61,731 nucleotides of DNA. Source: CAKOSP01 sp964369625 (GTDB lineage Bacteria > Bacillota_I > Bacilli_A > RF39 > UBA660). The position numbers were made by a program, and so were the translations under genes. Positions 18,037-26,551 of the stretch are shown here, one piece after another. The DNA is taken from NCBI GenBank assembly GCA_964369625.1, contig CAYJFC010000003.1, positions 1 to 61,731 on the forward strand. The letters run 5' to 3'. The notes under the pieces are model-generated. The model saw nothing but the letters and a program-made list of their open reading frames with translations. It did not search any database and had not been told where the DNA came from. How positions within the stretch are numbered: the stretch's first letter is position 1; each line of letters opens with the position of its first letter.

Positions 18037-18045
18037 TGTTATAAT
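18037..18045 (+). promoter_or_regulatory. Extended -10 promoter of yitT
   Basis: TG-T-TATAAT at 18037-18045, about 30 nt before the GTG start. No good -35 is visible, as expected for an extended -10. Confidence 0.55.
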
Positions 18046-18074
18046 AAAATTGAAAGTAGAAAGTGGTGTAATAA

Positions 18075-18950
18075 GTGAGTCAATCAGTTGAAAAAAAAAC
18101 TATTATAAGAGGTATACTATTTGTATTTAGTGTTTTTTTACTTGCTTTATGTTATAACTTGTTATTACTGCCAAACGAACTTGTAATTGGTGGAGTAACA
18201 GGTTTATCAATAATAGCAGATGAAATGTTAGGAATTAATCCTCAAATATTTATATATATATCTAATGGTGTTTTAATTGGATTAAGCTATTTACTACTTG
18301 GTAAAGAAAAAACTAAAAATACTATTATTGGTGCTATATTATATCCAATTATGGTAACATTTACAGTTCCTATTGCAAATGTATTAATTCCATATTTTCA
18401 ATTTGAAGAATTTTGGATTACTGCATTATTTGCAGCAATAACATTCGGTATTTCCAACGGTATGGTATTTAGATATGGATACTCTACTGGAGGATCTGAC
18501 ATAATGATTTCTATTTTTAGTAAATATTTTAAATTTCCGGAAGGAAGATCAATGTTATTTATTAATATTTTGATAATAGCAATAGGTGGCGTGGTATTTG
18601 GATTTGAACTTATGATATATGCATTAATGGTTTTATATTTAAGTTCAATTATTTTAGACAAAGTTATGTTTGATATATCTAATAGTAAAGTATTTTATGT
18701 ATTTACTAAAAGAGAAAAAGATGTTGAAAAAATAATTTTAGAGGAATTTAATACTGGATTTACAGTATTTCCTACAAAAGGTGGTTTTTCTCACAAGAGT
18801 GGAACAGTATTGATGGCAGTGCTTCCAAATAGAGATTATTATCATTTTAAAAATAGAATTTTAGATATTGATAGAAATGCTTTTTTTGTTATTTGTGATT
18901 GTTATGAATCACAAGGAGGATACAAAAAAGATAATATACCATATTTTTAA
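18075..18950 (+). CDS. YitT family membrane protein
   Basis: 291 residues with about 5-6 membrane segments (DUF161) over residues 12-200, including LLLPNELVIGGVTGLSII and RYGYSTGGSDIM. A C-terminal cytosolic DUF2179 domain has KREKDVEKIILEEFNTGFT, FPTKGGFSHKSG and FFVICDCYESQG. The family is widespread in Bacillota and its transport role is unproven. The start is GTG at 18075 with AAAGTGGTG upstream. It is followed 11 bases later by the surface-protein gene at 18962, so the two may be co-transcribed. Confidence 0.9.
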   Translation: MSQSVEKKTIIRGILFVFSVFLLALCYNLLLLPNELVIGGVTGLSIIADEMLGINPQIFIYISNGVLIGLSYLLLGKEKTKNTIIGAILYPIMVTFTVPIANVLIPYFQFEEFWITALFAAITFGISNGMVFRYGYSTGGSDIMISIFSKYFKFPEGRSMLFINILIIAIGGVVFGFELMIYALMVLYLSSIILDKVMFDISNSKVFYVFTKREKDVEKIILEEFNTGFTVFPTKGGFSHKSGTVLMAVLPNRDYYHFKNRILDIDRNAFFVICDCYESQGGYKKDNIPYF

Positions 18951-18961
18951 AGGAGAAAATT

Positions 18962-20407
18962 ATGAAAATAGACTTTACTAAAAATAAGAAAAAACTTATA
19001 ACATTAATTATAGCATTATTAGTGTTAATAACTAGTGTTACTTACGCATTCTTTGTTTCATCTATAGGCGAAGATGCAGATACATCATTCGATGTAGGTT
19101 CAGAAGTTTCTGAATCAATGAAATTTGAACTTGGTAACCCAATAACAATATTTGCTAATTTAGATAATTTTTCATCTACAGATGGTTCATTAATTGGTGA
19201 AACAACAGGGTCTGTTATATTAAGATCATCATCTAGTATAGGAAGTGCAACAAAAAATTATTATGTATATTTTAATATTCATAATAACAGTTTTTTATAT
19301 ACAACAGATGATAATAAGCCAGAGCTAATATTAACTGTAACTGATCCAGAGGGAAATAATGTAACTTCAATAACAGGTTTAGAATATAAAAGTGTAGTTG
19401 ATGCAAAAACTGGTGAAACAATTTCTGGATTTGATGTAACAACTCAAACAGGATTAATAACAATTAGTGATAATTATGAAATTACTACAACAAGTACTCG
19501 AACACATGAGTGGAAAGTAAAACTAACTTTTGTTAATTTAGATACATTACAAAGACCAAATGAAGGAAAAAAATTTGAATCTGACTTAGTGCTTTCAAGT
19601 GAAGAATTTCAAATTTCAGATGCATGCAAATCAGAAGAATTTGGAAGCTGTATAGCTTATAATTATGAAATATCACCAGGGCTTATTAAACATGATGCTA
19701 CAGCTATAAACGGAGCAGATGATAATAATTTCAGATATTCAGGTTCTAATGATGTTGTAACTAATAACTATTTATGTTTTGGTAGTAGTGAAGCGGTATG
19801 CCCGGAAGAAAATATATACCGTATTGTAGGGATATATAATAATAATTTAAAAATAGTTAAAAATGAGGTAATTAATGATATTGCTTATCATAGCAGTGCT
19901 ATAGATGATTTTTCTTCTACAGATGTTTACAACTATTTAAACACAACATACTATGAAAATTTTGATACCATATATAAAAATATGATAGCAGATTATGTAT
20001 GGTATACAGCAGGTAATAATACCGCTATAGAAAATGCAAATGAATTTTATAATTCTGAAGTTGTTAATTTAGAATTCGATAAAGCAATACTGGCAAAAGT
20101 AGGTTTAATAAGTGCGTACGACTATGGTTATAGTACTACCAATAATAACTGGACTAGTGATTTATCTAATTATAGTGCAGCTGTTATTGCAGAAAATAAT
20201 TGGCTTTACCAAGGATATAATACGTGGACAATATCACCTGATACTAGTAATTTAAACAATGCCTTTATAATAGGAGATGCAGGTACAATAATGTCAACTA
20301 GTGCATCCGAAATTGCGAGTATAAGACCAGCATTTTATTTAGCTACTTCTGTTAAGTTATTATCTGGTACAGGAACAATTAATAATCCATTTATACTTAG
20401 TATGTAA
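18962..20407 (+). CDS. Surface protein, DUF6273-like C-terminus
   Basis: 481 residues. The N-terminus (KKLITLIIALLVLITSVTYAFFVSS) resembles TasA/camelysin-type signal peptides, with cleavage likely near the Tyr-Ala. Residues about 45-225 are the shared N-terminal module, almost collinear with the partial gene at 1. The C-terminal half (about 235-481) ends ASIRPAFYLATSVKLLSGTGTINNPFIL, the family's closing motif. A Cys pair sits at the domain junction (ACKSEEFGSC). It is probably a cell-surface or matrix protein; the function is unknown. AAAGGAG precedes the ATG. Confidence 0.82.
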   Translation: MKIDFTKNKKKLITLIIALLVLITSVTYAFFVSSIGEDADTSFDVGSEVSESMKFELGNPITIFANLDNFSSTDGSLIGETTGSVILRSSSSIGSATKNYYVYFNIHNNSFLYTTDDNKPELILTVTDPEGNNVTSITGLEYKSVVDAKTGETISGFDVTTQTGLITISDNYEITTTSTRTHEWKVKLTFVNLDTLQRPNEGKKFESDLVLSSEEFQISDACKSEEFGSCIAYNYEISPGLIKHDATAINGADDNNFRYSGSNDVVTNNYLCFGSSEAVCPEENIYRIVGIYNNNLKIVKNEVINDIAYHSSAIDDFSSTDVYNYLNTTYYENFDTIYKNMIADYVWYTAGNNTAIENANEFYNSEVVNLEFDKAILAKVGLISAYDYGYSTTNNNWTSDLSNYSAAVIAENNWLYQGYNTWTISPDTSNLNNAFIIGDAGTIMSTSASEIASIRPAFYLATSVKLLSGTGTINNPFILSM

Positions 20408-20411
20408 TAAG

Positions 20412-20435
20412 AAAACCAATATTTGGTTTTTTTTT
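20412..20435 (+). terminator. Terminator after the surface-protein gene
   Basis: AAAACCAA (20412-20419), loop TAT, TTGGTTTT (20423-20430), then five more T. Confidence 0.85.
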
Positions 20436-20463
20436 GATATAAGAAGATTTTTTTTGTAAACTA

Positions 20464-20472
20464 TGCTATAAT
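20464..20472 (+). promoter_or_regulatory. Extended -10 promoter of ftsEX
   Basis: TG-C-TATAAT at 20464-20472, about 22 nt before the ftsE ATG. The -35 is weak. Confidence 0.65.
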
Positions 20473-20494
20473 CATAATGGAGGAAGTATCGATA

Positions 20495-21196
20495 ATGAAG
20501 TTTATAGAATTAACAAATGTAAATAAAACTTATAAAAACGGGATAACAGCCGTTGCTAATACTTCACTAACAATTAATAAAGGCGAATTTGTTTTTGTAA
20601 TAGGTTTAACAGCAAGTGGTAAATCAACGCTAATCAAATTATTATATAGAGAAGAAAAACCTACAAGTGGAACAGTTATTGTTGGTGGTGTAAATGTTGG
20701 AAAATTAAGAAATGGTAATGTTTACAAATTAAGAAGAAAAATAGGAATAGTATTTCAAGATTTTAAATTATTACCTAAGCTTACAGCCTATGAAAATGTA
20801 GCTTTTGCTTTAGAGTGCACTGGTATGAAAAATGTTGATATTAGACCTAAGGTAATGAAAGCTCTTGAAATAGTAGGATTAAAAGCAAAATCAAGAAGTT
20901 TTCCAGGTGAATTATCAGGAGGGGAACAACAAAGAGTATGTATAGCAAGAGCTATAGTAAATAATCCGAAAATACTTATATGTGATGAACCTACGGGTAA
21001 CTTAGATCCAGAAACTAGTAAAGAAATTATGAAAGTTATAGAAAGTATTAATAGTGAACTTGAAACAACTATTATTATGGCTACTCATGATCGTGATATC
21101 GTTAATAAAATGAAGAAAAGAGTACTTGTTATTGAAAACGGTAGTGTAGCAGGCGACTATGAGAAAGGAAGATATAAAGCTAATGAGAAGTCTTAG
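20495..21196 (+). CDS. ftsE: Cell division ATP-binding protein FtsE
   Basis: 233 residues with Walker A GLTASGKST, Q-loop VFQDFKLL, signature LSGGEQQRV, Walker B ILICDEPTGNLD and the switch His in MATHD. It is the ATPase of the FtsEX complex, which powers FtsX-mediated activation of peptidoglycan hydrolases. I start it at 20495 because GGAGGAAGT fits as RBS; an in-frame ATG at 20477 overlaps that RBS. It is first in the ftsE-ftsX-hydrolase operon and overlaps ftsX. Confidence 0.95.
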   Translation: MKFIELTNVNKTYKNGITAVANTSLTINKGEFVFVIGLTASGKSTLIKLLYREEKPTSGTVIVGGVNVGKLRNGNVYKLRRKIGIVFQDFKLLPKLTAYENVAFALECTGMKNVDIRPKVMKALEIVGLKAKSRSFPGELSGGEQQRVCIARAIVNNPKILICDEPTGNLDPETSKEIMKVIESINSELETTIIMATHDRDIVNKMKKRVLVIENGSVAGDYEKGRYKANEKS

Positions 21197-22076
21197 AATA
21201 TTAGGTAGAAGTCTTAGAGACTCATTTAAAAGTGTAATCCGTAATTTTAGTTTAAGTTTAGCTGCAATACTTAGCGTTACTATTACTTTACTATTAGTAG
21301 CTGTTGCTATAATAGCAAGTGTAAATATTAATCATACTGCAGAAAATGCAGAAAAAGAATTAAGTATTACAGTTTATTTAGCAGATGATGTAACAGATGA
21401 AACTATATCTCAGTTGGAAAGTGAATTTACAAATTTAGATAAAGTAGCATCTGTAATTTTAAAAACTGAAGATGAATGGAAAACTGAATTAACAGAATAT
21501 GATCCAGCTTATGAAGCTGCACTTAATTATTTAGAGGAAAATCCTCTTGTAGATTCATTTGAAATTAAAGTTAAATCATCTGAAGACTTAAAAAGTGTAG
21601 CGGAATATGCCAGCACTTCACCAGGAGTAGAAACTGTTAAATATGGTGAAGGAATGGTTGATTCTATTTTATCTATTTTTAGTGTAGTACAACAAATAAC
21701 TATAGGATTAGTAATTGCTTTAGTACTAGTTACTGCATTTTTAATAGGAAATACAATAAAGTTAACTATATTTTCTAGAAGAAACGAAATAGAAATAATG
21801 CGTTTAGTAGGTGCTAGTAATACTACTATTAAATTACCATTTTTCTTTGAAGGATTTATAATAGGTATTGTTGGATCAATTATTCCAATATGTATAACTA
21901 TTTATGGATATATAATATTATATACTAAATTAGATGGACAATTATTTACACCAATGCTTCAATTAGTAAAACCATTTGATTTTGTATTTATGGTATCTTT
22001 AGTACTACTTTCAATTGGAGCAATAGTAGGTGTATTTGGTAGTTTAAGAGCTGTAAGAAAGTATTTGAAAATATGA
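21183..22076 (+). CDS. ftsX: Cell division permease FtsX
   Basis: 297 residues. TM1 lies at about residues 20-45. An extracellular loop (LSITVYLADDVTDETI, YLEENPLVDSFEIKV) follows, then three C-terminal TM segments with the FtsX motif IFSRRNEIEIMRLVGAS. Through the loop FtsX relays ATP hydrolysis by FtsE to a secreted hydrolase. ATG 21183 has AAAGGAAG upstream; an in-frame ATG at 21159 is possible. It overlaps ftsE by 14 bases, and its TGA overlaps the next start. Confidence 0.94.
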   Translation: MRSLRILGRSLRDSFKSVIRNFSLSLAAILSVTITLLLVAVAIIASVNINHTAENAEKELSITVYLADDVTDETISQLESEFTNLDKVASVILKTEDEWKTELTEYDPAYEAALNYLEENPLVDSFEIKVKSSEDLKSVAEYASTSPGVETVKYGEGMVDSILSIFSVVQQITIGLVIALVLVTAFLIGNTIKLTIFSRRNEIEIMRLVGASNTTIKLPFFFEGFIIGIVGSIIPICITIYGYIILYTKLDGQLFTPMLQLVKPFDFVFMVSLVLLSIGAIVGVFGSLRAVRKYLKI

Positions 22077-23296
22077 TGAAAAATATATTTAAAATAGCAG
22101 GTAGAGTATTTCTAATCTTATTAGTAATAACACCATATATTTTAGATCCGATGGTTGCTAGTGCTAGTAATGCTAATACTTTAGGTGAGCTTAGAAATGA
22201 ACTTGCAGCATTAAAAAAACAAAAAACAGATAATCAAAATTCTGTTAATAATACTCAATCTCAAATAAATAATAAAACACAAGAAATTGCCACAGCGTAT
22301 GCTAATATAGAGCAGGCAAGAAATGATATAACAGTTGCAGAGGGAGAAATTGCTGCTGCTGATTTAACAATTACTGAGCTTGAAGATGAGATAGCTAGTT
22401 TAATGAAATTTTATCAACAAATTAATACACAAGAAAGTTATATGGAATATGTAACAGATGCCTCTAGTTTAACAGAACTTATTATGAGAAGTGATGCAAT
22501 TAGTTTTATGCTTGATTATACAAATAATCAAATAGTTACTTTTGAAAATTTAATAGTAACTAATGAAGATAAAAAAATAGAACTTATAAATAAACAGGAA
22601 AAATTAAATAATGATATTACTAGTTATGAGGCTAGTATATCTTCACTTCAAAATGATTTAGCATCTTTTACAGAAATAACTGAAGATATAGATGATCAAA
22701 TAAAAAATCAAGAAGCATTAATAGATTACTATGAAAATCTAGGGTGTAAAGAAGATCAAAGTTTAACAGATTGTGTTGCTATTGCAAATAATGTAAGCTG
22801 GCTTAAGCCACTTAATTATGGTGTTGTAACAAGTGGATTTGGATACCGTTATTTATGGGGATCATATTCATTTCATAATGCTGTTGACATAGGTGGTAAC
22901 TGGGAAGGAACTCCAGTTTACTCTGCTACTAATGGTACAGTTTCAGCAGTAACATATCGTTCTAGTTGTGGTGGTAATAAGGTTTATGTTCATTCTTATG
23001 TTAATGGCCAACCATATACAGTATCATATTTACATTTACTTAACTATAATGTAAAAGTGGGTGATAAAGTAACAACAAACACTGTTATAGGTACAATAGG
23101 CGGAGGCTCACAAACATGGTGGGATAGTTGCTCTACAGGAGCGCATTTGCACTTCGGTGTAGCTACTGGATTATACTTAGGAGGAGGACCTGATGGTTAT
23201 TCTTCATATTCAACGTATGTAGCAAGAGCTATAGAACCTCCAGGATATCCTGGTTTATACGGAAGTTTTTATTCAAGAACACAATGGTTTAATTAA
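22073..23296 (+). CDS. Coiled-coil M23 endopeptidase, probable FtsEX-controlled hydrolase
   Basis: 407 residues. A signal peptide (about residues 8-30, ending VASAS) is followed by a long coiled coil to about residue 225 (repeating KKQKTDNQNSV, TITELEDEIASL, KLNNDITSYEASISSLQ). The C-terminal M23 domain has FHNAVDIGG, YLHLLNYNVKVGD and GAHLHFGVA, so all zinc and catalytic residues are kept. Architecture and place behind ftsX match EnvC/PcsB-type partners that dock on the FtsX loop. Unlike EnvC, this enzyme should itself cut peptidoglycan. ATG 22073 and 22076 are both possible starts. Confidence 0.87.
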   Translation: MMKNIFKIAGRVFLILLVITPYILDPMVASASNANTLGELRNELAALKKQKTDNQNSVNNTQSQINNKTQEIATAYANIEQARNDITVAEGEIAAADLTITELEDEIASLMKFYQQINTQESYMEYVTDASSLTELIMRSDAISFMLDYTNNQIVTFENLIVTNEDKKIELINKQEKLNNDITSYEASISSLQNDLASFTEITEDIDDQIKNQEALIDYYENLGCKEDQSLTDCVAIANNVSWLKPLNYGVVTSGFGYRYLWGSYSFHNAVDIGGNWEGTPVYSATNGTVSAVTYRSSCGGNKVYVHSYVNGQPYTVSYLHLLNYNVKVGDKVTTNTVIGTIGGGSQTWWDSCSTGAHLHFGVATGLYLGGGPDGYSSYSTYVARAIEPPGYPGLYGSFYSRTQWFN

Positions 23297-23314
23297 TCAT
23301 TGTTTCTTTTTTTT
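23282..23314 (+). terminator. Terminator of the ftsEX operon
   Basis: CAATGGTT (23282-23289) pairs with AATCATTG (23295-23302, one G-T pair), followed by a T-rich run. It overlaps the 3' end of the M23 gene. Confidence 0.6.
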
Positions 23315-23347
23315 TGAATATATGATACACTAGGCTTGGTGATGAAA

Positions 23348-24301
23348 ATGAAAAAAGTAGTTATATTTGGTGGTGGAACAGGACTATCACAAGTATTAAA
23401 AGGTTTAAGACAATTCCCTTTAGAAGTAACGGCTGTTGTTACAGTAGCGGATAATGGAAAAAGTACTGGTAAATTAAGAAAAGAATATGATATACCAGCA
23501 GTTGGAGATATCTCAAAAGTTTTAATGTCAATGTCTAATATGGATCAAGATATAATAGATTTATTAAATTATAGATTTACAAAATCTGAAACATTAGGTT
23601 CACATTCAATTAAAAATTTAATGTTGACAGCCCTTTTAGATTTAAAAGGAAATTTGGATTCAGCAGTTCCTACATTTTGTAAATTGCTTGATATAGATGG
23701 AAAGGTATTACCTTTAACAGAAGAATCTGTAGATTTAATAGGTATTACAAATAGTGGAAAAGAAGTATATGGAGAAGAAAATGTTACAAAATCAAAAGAA
23801 GAAATAATTGATTTAAAATATAATAAAGATTTTGTAGTAAATCCTAAAATATATGAAGCTATAAATGAAGCAGAGTTAATATTAATATCTTCAGGAAGTA
23901 TTTTGACTAGTATTATGCCTCATATAATAGTAAAAGAATTAGCAAAAAAAATAAATTCAAGTAAAGCAAAAAAGATGTACATATGTAATTTATTTACACA
24001 ACCAGGAGAAACAGATAATTATAAAGTAAGTGATCATATAGATGCTCTTGAAAAATATTTAGGAAAAGATAGCATAGATGCAGTAATAGTTAATAATAAA
24101 ATAATGTCTGATAAATTAGCAAAAAAATATTTACAAGATGAACAAAAAGATTTTGTTTTACTAGATCCAGAAAAATTTACTGATAAAAACACTTTAGTAA
24201 TAGCAGATAACTTATTGATAGTAGATGGAGAATATTTTAGACATGATGCTCTTAAAACAGCATATCATGTATATTCGTATTTAATGGAAAGCAGTAAATA
24301 A
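23348..24301 (+). CDS. yvcK: YvcK-type UDP-sugar-binding regulator
   Basis: 317 residues. The CofD/YvcK Rossmann signature VVIFGGGTGLSQVLKGL is followed by VTVADNGKSTGKLRKEY, PAVGDISKVL and GSHSIKNLML. YvcK (GlmR) binds UDP-GlcNAc and controls carbon flow into the cell wall. The conserved Ser in the usual DDGGSSG loop region is altered to DNGKSTG here. I prefer ATG 23348 with GGTGAT as RBS; upstream in-frame ATG 23342 and TTG 23336 are alternatives. It is followed one base later by whiA; the usual upstream rapZ is missing. Confidence 0.9.
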   Translation: MKKVVIFGGGTGLSQVLKGLRQFPLEVTAVVTVADNGKSTGKLRKEYDIPAVGDISKVLMSMSNMDQDIIDLLNYRFTKSETLGSHSIKNLMLTALLDLKGNLDSAVPTFCKLLDIDGKVLPLTEESVDLIGITNSGKEVYGEENVTKSKEEIIDLKYNKDFVVNPKIYEAINEAELILISSGSILTSIMPHIIVKELAKKINSSKAKKMYICNLFTQPGETDNYKVSDHIDALEKYLGKDSIDAVIVNNKIMSDKLAKKYLQDEQKDFVLLDPEKFTDKNTLVIADNLLIVDGEYFRHDALKTAYHVYSYLMESSK

Positions 24302-24302
24302 A

Positions 24303-25214
24303 ATGACGTTTACTACCTCTTTAAAAGAAGAAGTTTCTAAAATAATAGATAATAGAATAGAAACAGAATTTTCTTTAATTGCATTTTTAAAGTTAATTGG
24401 AAAATTTACTGAAAAATTAGAAATATATTCTGAAACTGCATCTGTTATAAGAAAGTTTTATATTGATATAAAAAAAATATATGATATACCTGTTAAAATA
24501 AAGATAAGAACACAAAGAAGATTTAAGTCAAAACAAATATATATACTAGAAATAAATGATAAACTAGATATAATAAAAGAAAATCTTAATTATTCAAATA
24601 TATTAGAATTTTGTAATTCAGATGAAGAAAAAATAGCTTTTTTAAAAGGTGCATTTTTAGCAACTGGGTCAATATCTGATCCTAAGACAAGTGGCTATCA
24701 TTTGGAATTTTCTAATTTTGATAAAAATAATGCTATAGATATAATGAACTTGTTATGTCATTTTAGGTTTAATGCCAAAATTATAAAAAGAAATAATAAG
24801 CACATAGTATATATTAAAGCATCAGAAGAAATAAGTGATCTTATTAAATATTTTAAAGCTATAAATTCATTATTTTATTTTGAAGATATTAGAATATATA
24901 GAGATCATAAAAATACGGTTAACAGACTTAATAACTGTGAAATAGCTAATCAAGAAAAAACAATTAAAACCGGTTTAAAACAGTTAGAATCTATTAATTA
25001 TTTAAGAGATAATGGATTAGTAGATTTACTTGATGAAAAAACAAAAACAGTAGTTGTTATGAGAGAGAAGTATCCGGATGCATCATACGGAGAACTTGCT
25101 GAAATTATTTCGATGGAAACTGATTATAAAATAGGAAAATCAGGAATAAATCATAATTTCATTAAAATAAATGATATGATTAAAAAACATAAGGAAGTGA
25201 ATAATAATGAGTAA
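24303..25214 (+). CDS. whiA: Sporulation/cell division regulator WhiA
   Basis: 303 residues. A LAGLIDADG-like N-terminal domain contains FLKGAFLATGSISDPKTSGYHLEF. A C-terminal helix-turn-helix follows (ALEKA-like region YLRDNGLVDLL, YPDASYGELAEI, GKSGINHNFIKI). WhiA is a DNA-binding protein that influences cell division and chromosome segregation in Bacillota. The yvcK-whiA pairing is conserved. Its stop overlaps the nrdG start by 8 bases. Confidence 0.92.
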   Translation: MTFTTSLKEEVSKIIDNRIETEFSLIAFLKLIGKFTEKLEIYSETASVIRKFYIDIKKIYDIPVKIKIRTQRRFKSKQIYILEINDKLDIIKENLNYSNILEFCNSDEEKIAFLKGAFLATGSISDPKTSGYHLEFSNFDKNNAIDIMNLLCHFRFNAKIIKRNNKHIVYIKASEEISDLIKYFKAINSLFYFEDIRIYRDHKNTVNRLNNCEIANQEKTIKTGLKQLESINYLRDNGLVDLLDEKTKTVVVMREKYPDASYGELAEIISMETDYKIGKSGINHNFIKINDMIKKHKEVNNNE

Positions 25215-25725
25215 GGTATATTTGTCAAGTGATATTCAAAGCGATAGTATAGTTGATGGCCCAGGGCTAAGAGCAGTTGTGTGGTTTCAAGGATGTTCTC
25301 ACAAATGTCCAGGATGTCATAATCCAGAAACACATGAATTTAATATAGGTCTTGAATATGATACAGCCGATATATTTAAGATGATTGATCAGTTAGAAAA
25401 TCAAGATGGAATAACATATTCAGGTGGGGATCCTATGTTTCAACCTATGGCATTTTTAGAAATATTAAAATATGCCAAAAGTAAAGGATATAATAATTTA
25501 TGTTATACTGGTTTTACGTATAGTGAACTTAAAAATATGGGTAAAATATATTTAGATATATTAAATGAACTTGATATTTTAATTGATAGTAAATTTGATA
25601 TAAATCTTAAAAGTTTAAATGCAAAATATAGAGGAAGTACGAATCAAAAAGTAATAGATTTAAATTCTACTAGAAAAACTGGAGTGGTAACATATTTATA
25701 TGAAGAAGATTTTACTACAGTTTAG
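25207..25725 (+). CDS. nrdG: Anaerobic ribonucleotide reductase activase (radical SAM)
   Basis: 172 residues. SIVDGPGLRAVVWFQGC leads to the 4Fe-4S motif CSHKCPGC (CX3CX2C) at about residues 31-38, followed by HNPETH and YSGGDPMFQP. It generates the glycyl radical on NrdD for oxygen-independent dNTP synthesis. AAGGAAGTGA precedes the ATG. nrdD is not in the window. It overlaps whiA and truA, so it sits inside one operon. An anaerobic or microaerophilic life style is implied. Confidence 0.9.
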   Translation: MSKVYLSSDIQSDSIVDGPGLRAVVWFQGCSHKCPGCHNPETHEFNIGLEYDTADIFKMIDQLENQDGITYSGGDPMFQPMAFLEILKYAKSKGYNNLCYTGFTYSELKNMGKIYLDILNELDILIDSKFDINLKSLNAKYRGSTNQKVIDLNSTRKTGVVTYLYEEDFTTV

Positions 25726-26410
25726 TTACGATGGTTCAAAGTTTAGTGGATTTCAAAGACAAAAAAATGTAAGAAATGTACAAGGAGAATTAGAAAAAGC
25801 ATTATCAGATATATATAATGAAAATATTGTTATAAAAGGTTCTGGTAGAACCGATGCTAAAGTACACGCTATAGCTCAGTGTGCTCACTTTGCAGAGCCA
25901 TATAAAGTTAATAAATTAAAAACAAAGCTAAATTTAAAGTTAAAAGATATAAAAATTTCAAAAGTACAATATGTACGTGAAAGTTTTCATGCAAGATATT
26001 CTGTTAAATCTAAAAGATATGATTATATTATTTCTTTTAATAAAAATGATGACGAAAATTATGCACTTATTCAGTATAAAGAATTAGATATAAAGAAAAT
26101 GAAAAAAGCTAGTAAACTATTTATTGGAACTCACAACTTTCAAAATTTTGTTGCAGGAAAAAGAGATGATTACGTGACAACAATATTTGATATAAAATTC
26201 AAACACACAAGAAATAAACTTATACTAAAATTTAGTGGTATAGGATTTTATAGATATATGGTAAGAAATTTGGTAGGAGCTTTAATTGAAGTTGGGTTAA
26301 ACAAAGTTTCTACCGAGGTAATTAAAGATATGTTAGAAAAACCTTATTTATCAAAACAACTATCTACCGCTAAAGCAAATGGTCTATATTTGGTAAAAAT
26401 AAAGTATTAA
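25700..26410 (+). CDS. truA: tRNA pseudouridine(38-40) synthase
   Basis: 236 residues. LQFSYDGSKFSGFQRQKNVRNVQGELEKAL and the catalytic GSGRTDAKVHA (Asp nucleophile) are clear; FHARYSVKSKRYDYII and YRYMVRNLVGALIEVG follow. It makes pseudouridine at positions 38-40 of tRNA anticodon arms. The start lies 26 bases inside nrdG. A perfect hairpin follows the stop. Confidence 0.94.
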   Translation: MKKILLQFSYDGSKFSGFQRQKNVRNVQGELEKALSDIYNENIVIKGSGRTDAKVHAIAQCAHFAEPYKVNKLKTKLNLKLKDIKISKVQYVRESFHARYSVKSKRYDYIISFNKNDDENYALIQYKELDIKKMKKASKLFIGTHNFQNFVAGKRDDYVTTIFDIKFKHTRNKLILKFSGIGFYRYMVRNLVGALIEVGLNKVSTEVIKDMLEKPYLSKQLSTAKANGLYLVKIKY

Positions 26411-26414
26411 AGTT

Positions 26415-26442
26415 ACTTTGCAACCTTTTTTGGTTGCAAAGT
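26415..26442 (+). terminator. Perfect 11-bp inverted repeat after truA
   Basis: ACTTTGCAACC (26415-26425), loop TTTTTT, GGTTGCAAAGT (26432-26442). No T-run follows; the rplM -35 starts two bases later. A terminator is likely by position but not classical. Confidence 0.5.
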
Positions 26443-26443
26443 G

Positions 26444-26472
26444 TTGACAAACGAGTGAACATGTATTATAAT
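26444..26472 (+). promoter_or_regulatory. Consensus SigA promoter of rplM-rpsI
   Basis: TTGACA (26444-26449), exactly 17 bp, TATAAT (26467-26472): a full consensus match. The expected start of transcription is near 26479. Confidence 0.92.
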
Positions 26473-26478
26473 TAGCCA

Positions 26479-26551
26479 TGTACATTTGATTTAATTGTTA
26501 AATTTCTTGTGGGAAGAGAATTTTAATAATCAAAGAGAAAGGAAAAATAAT
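26479..26551 (+). ncRNA. L13-type ribosomal protein leader upstream of rplM
   Basis: The 70-nt leader folds as an outer stem TTTGATT (26485-26491)/AATCAAA (26528-26534) enclosing an inner stem AAATTTCTT (26500-26508)/AAGAGAATTT (26514-26523, one bulged G) with loop GTGGG. A structured L13 leader upstream of rplM-rpsI is known in low-GC Gram-positives (Rfam L13_leader). Position and nested fold agree, but the conserved bases were not checked. Confidence 0.6.
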
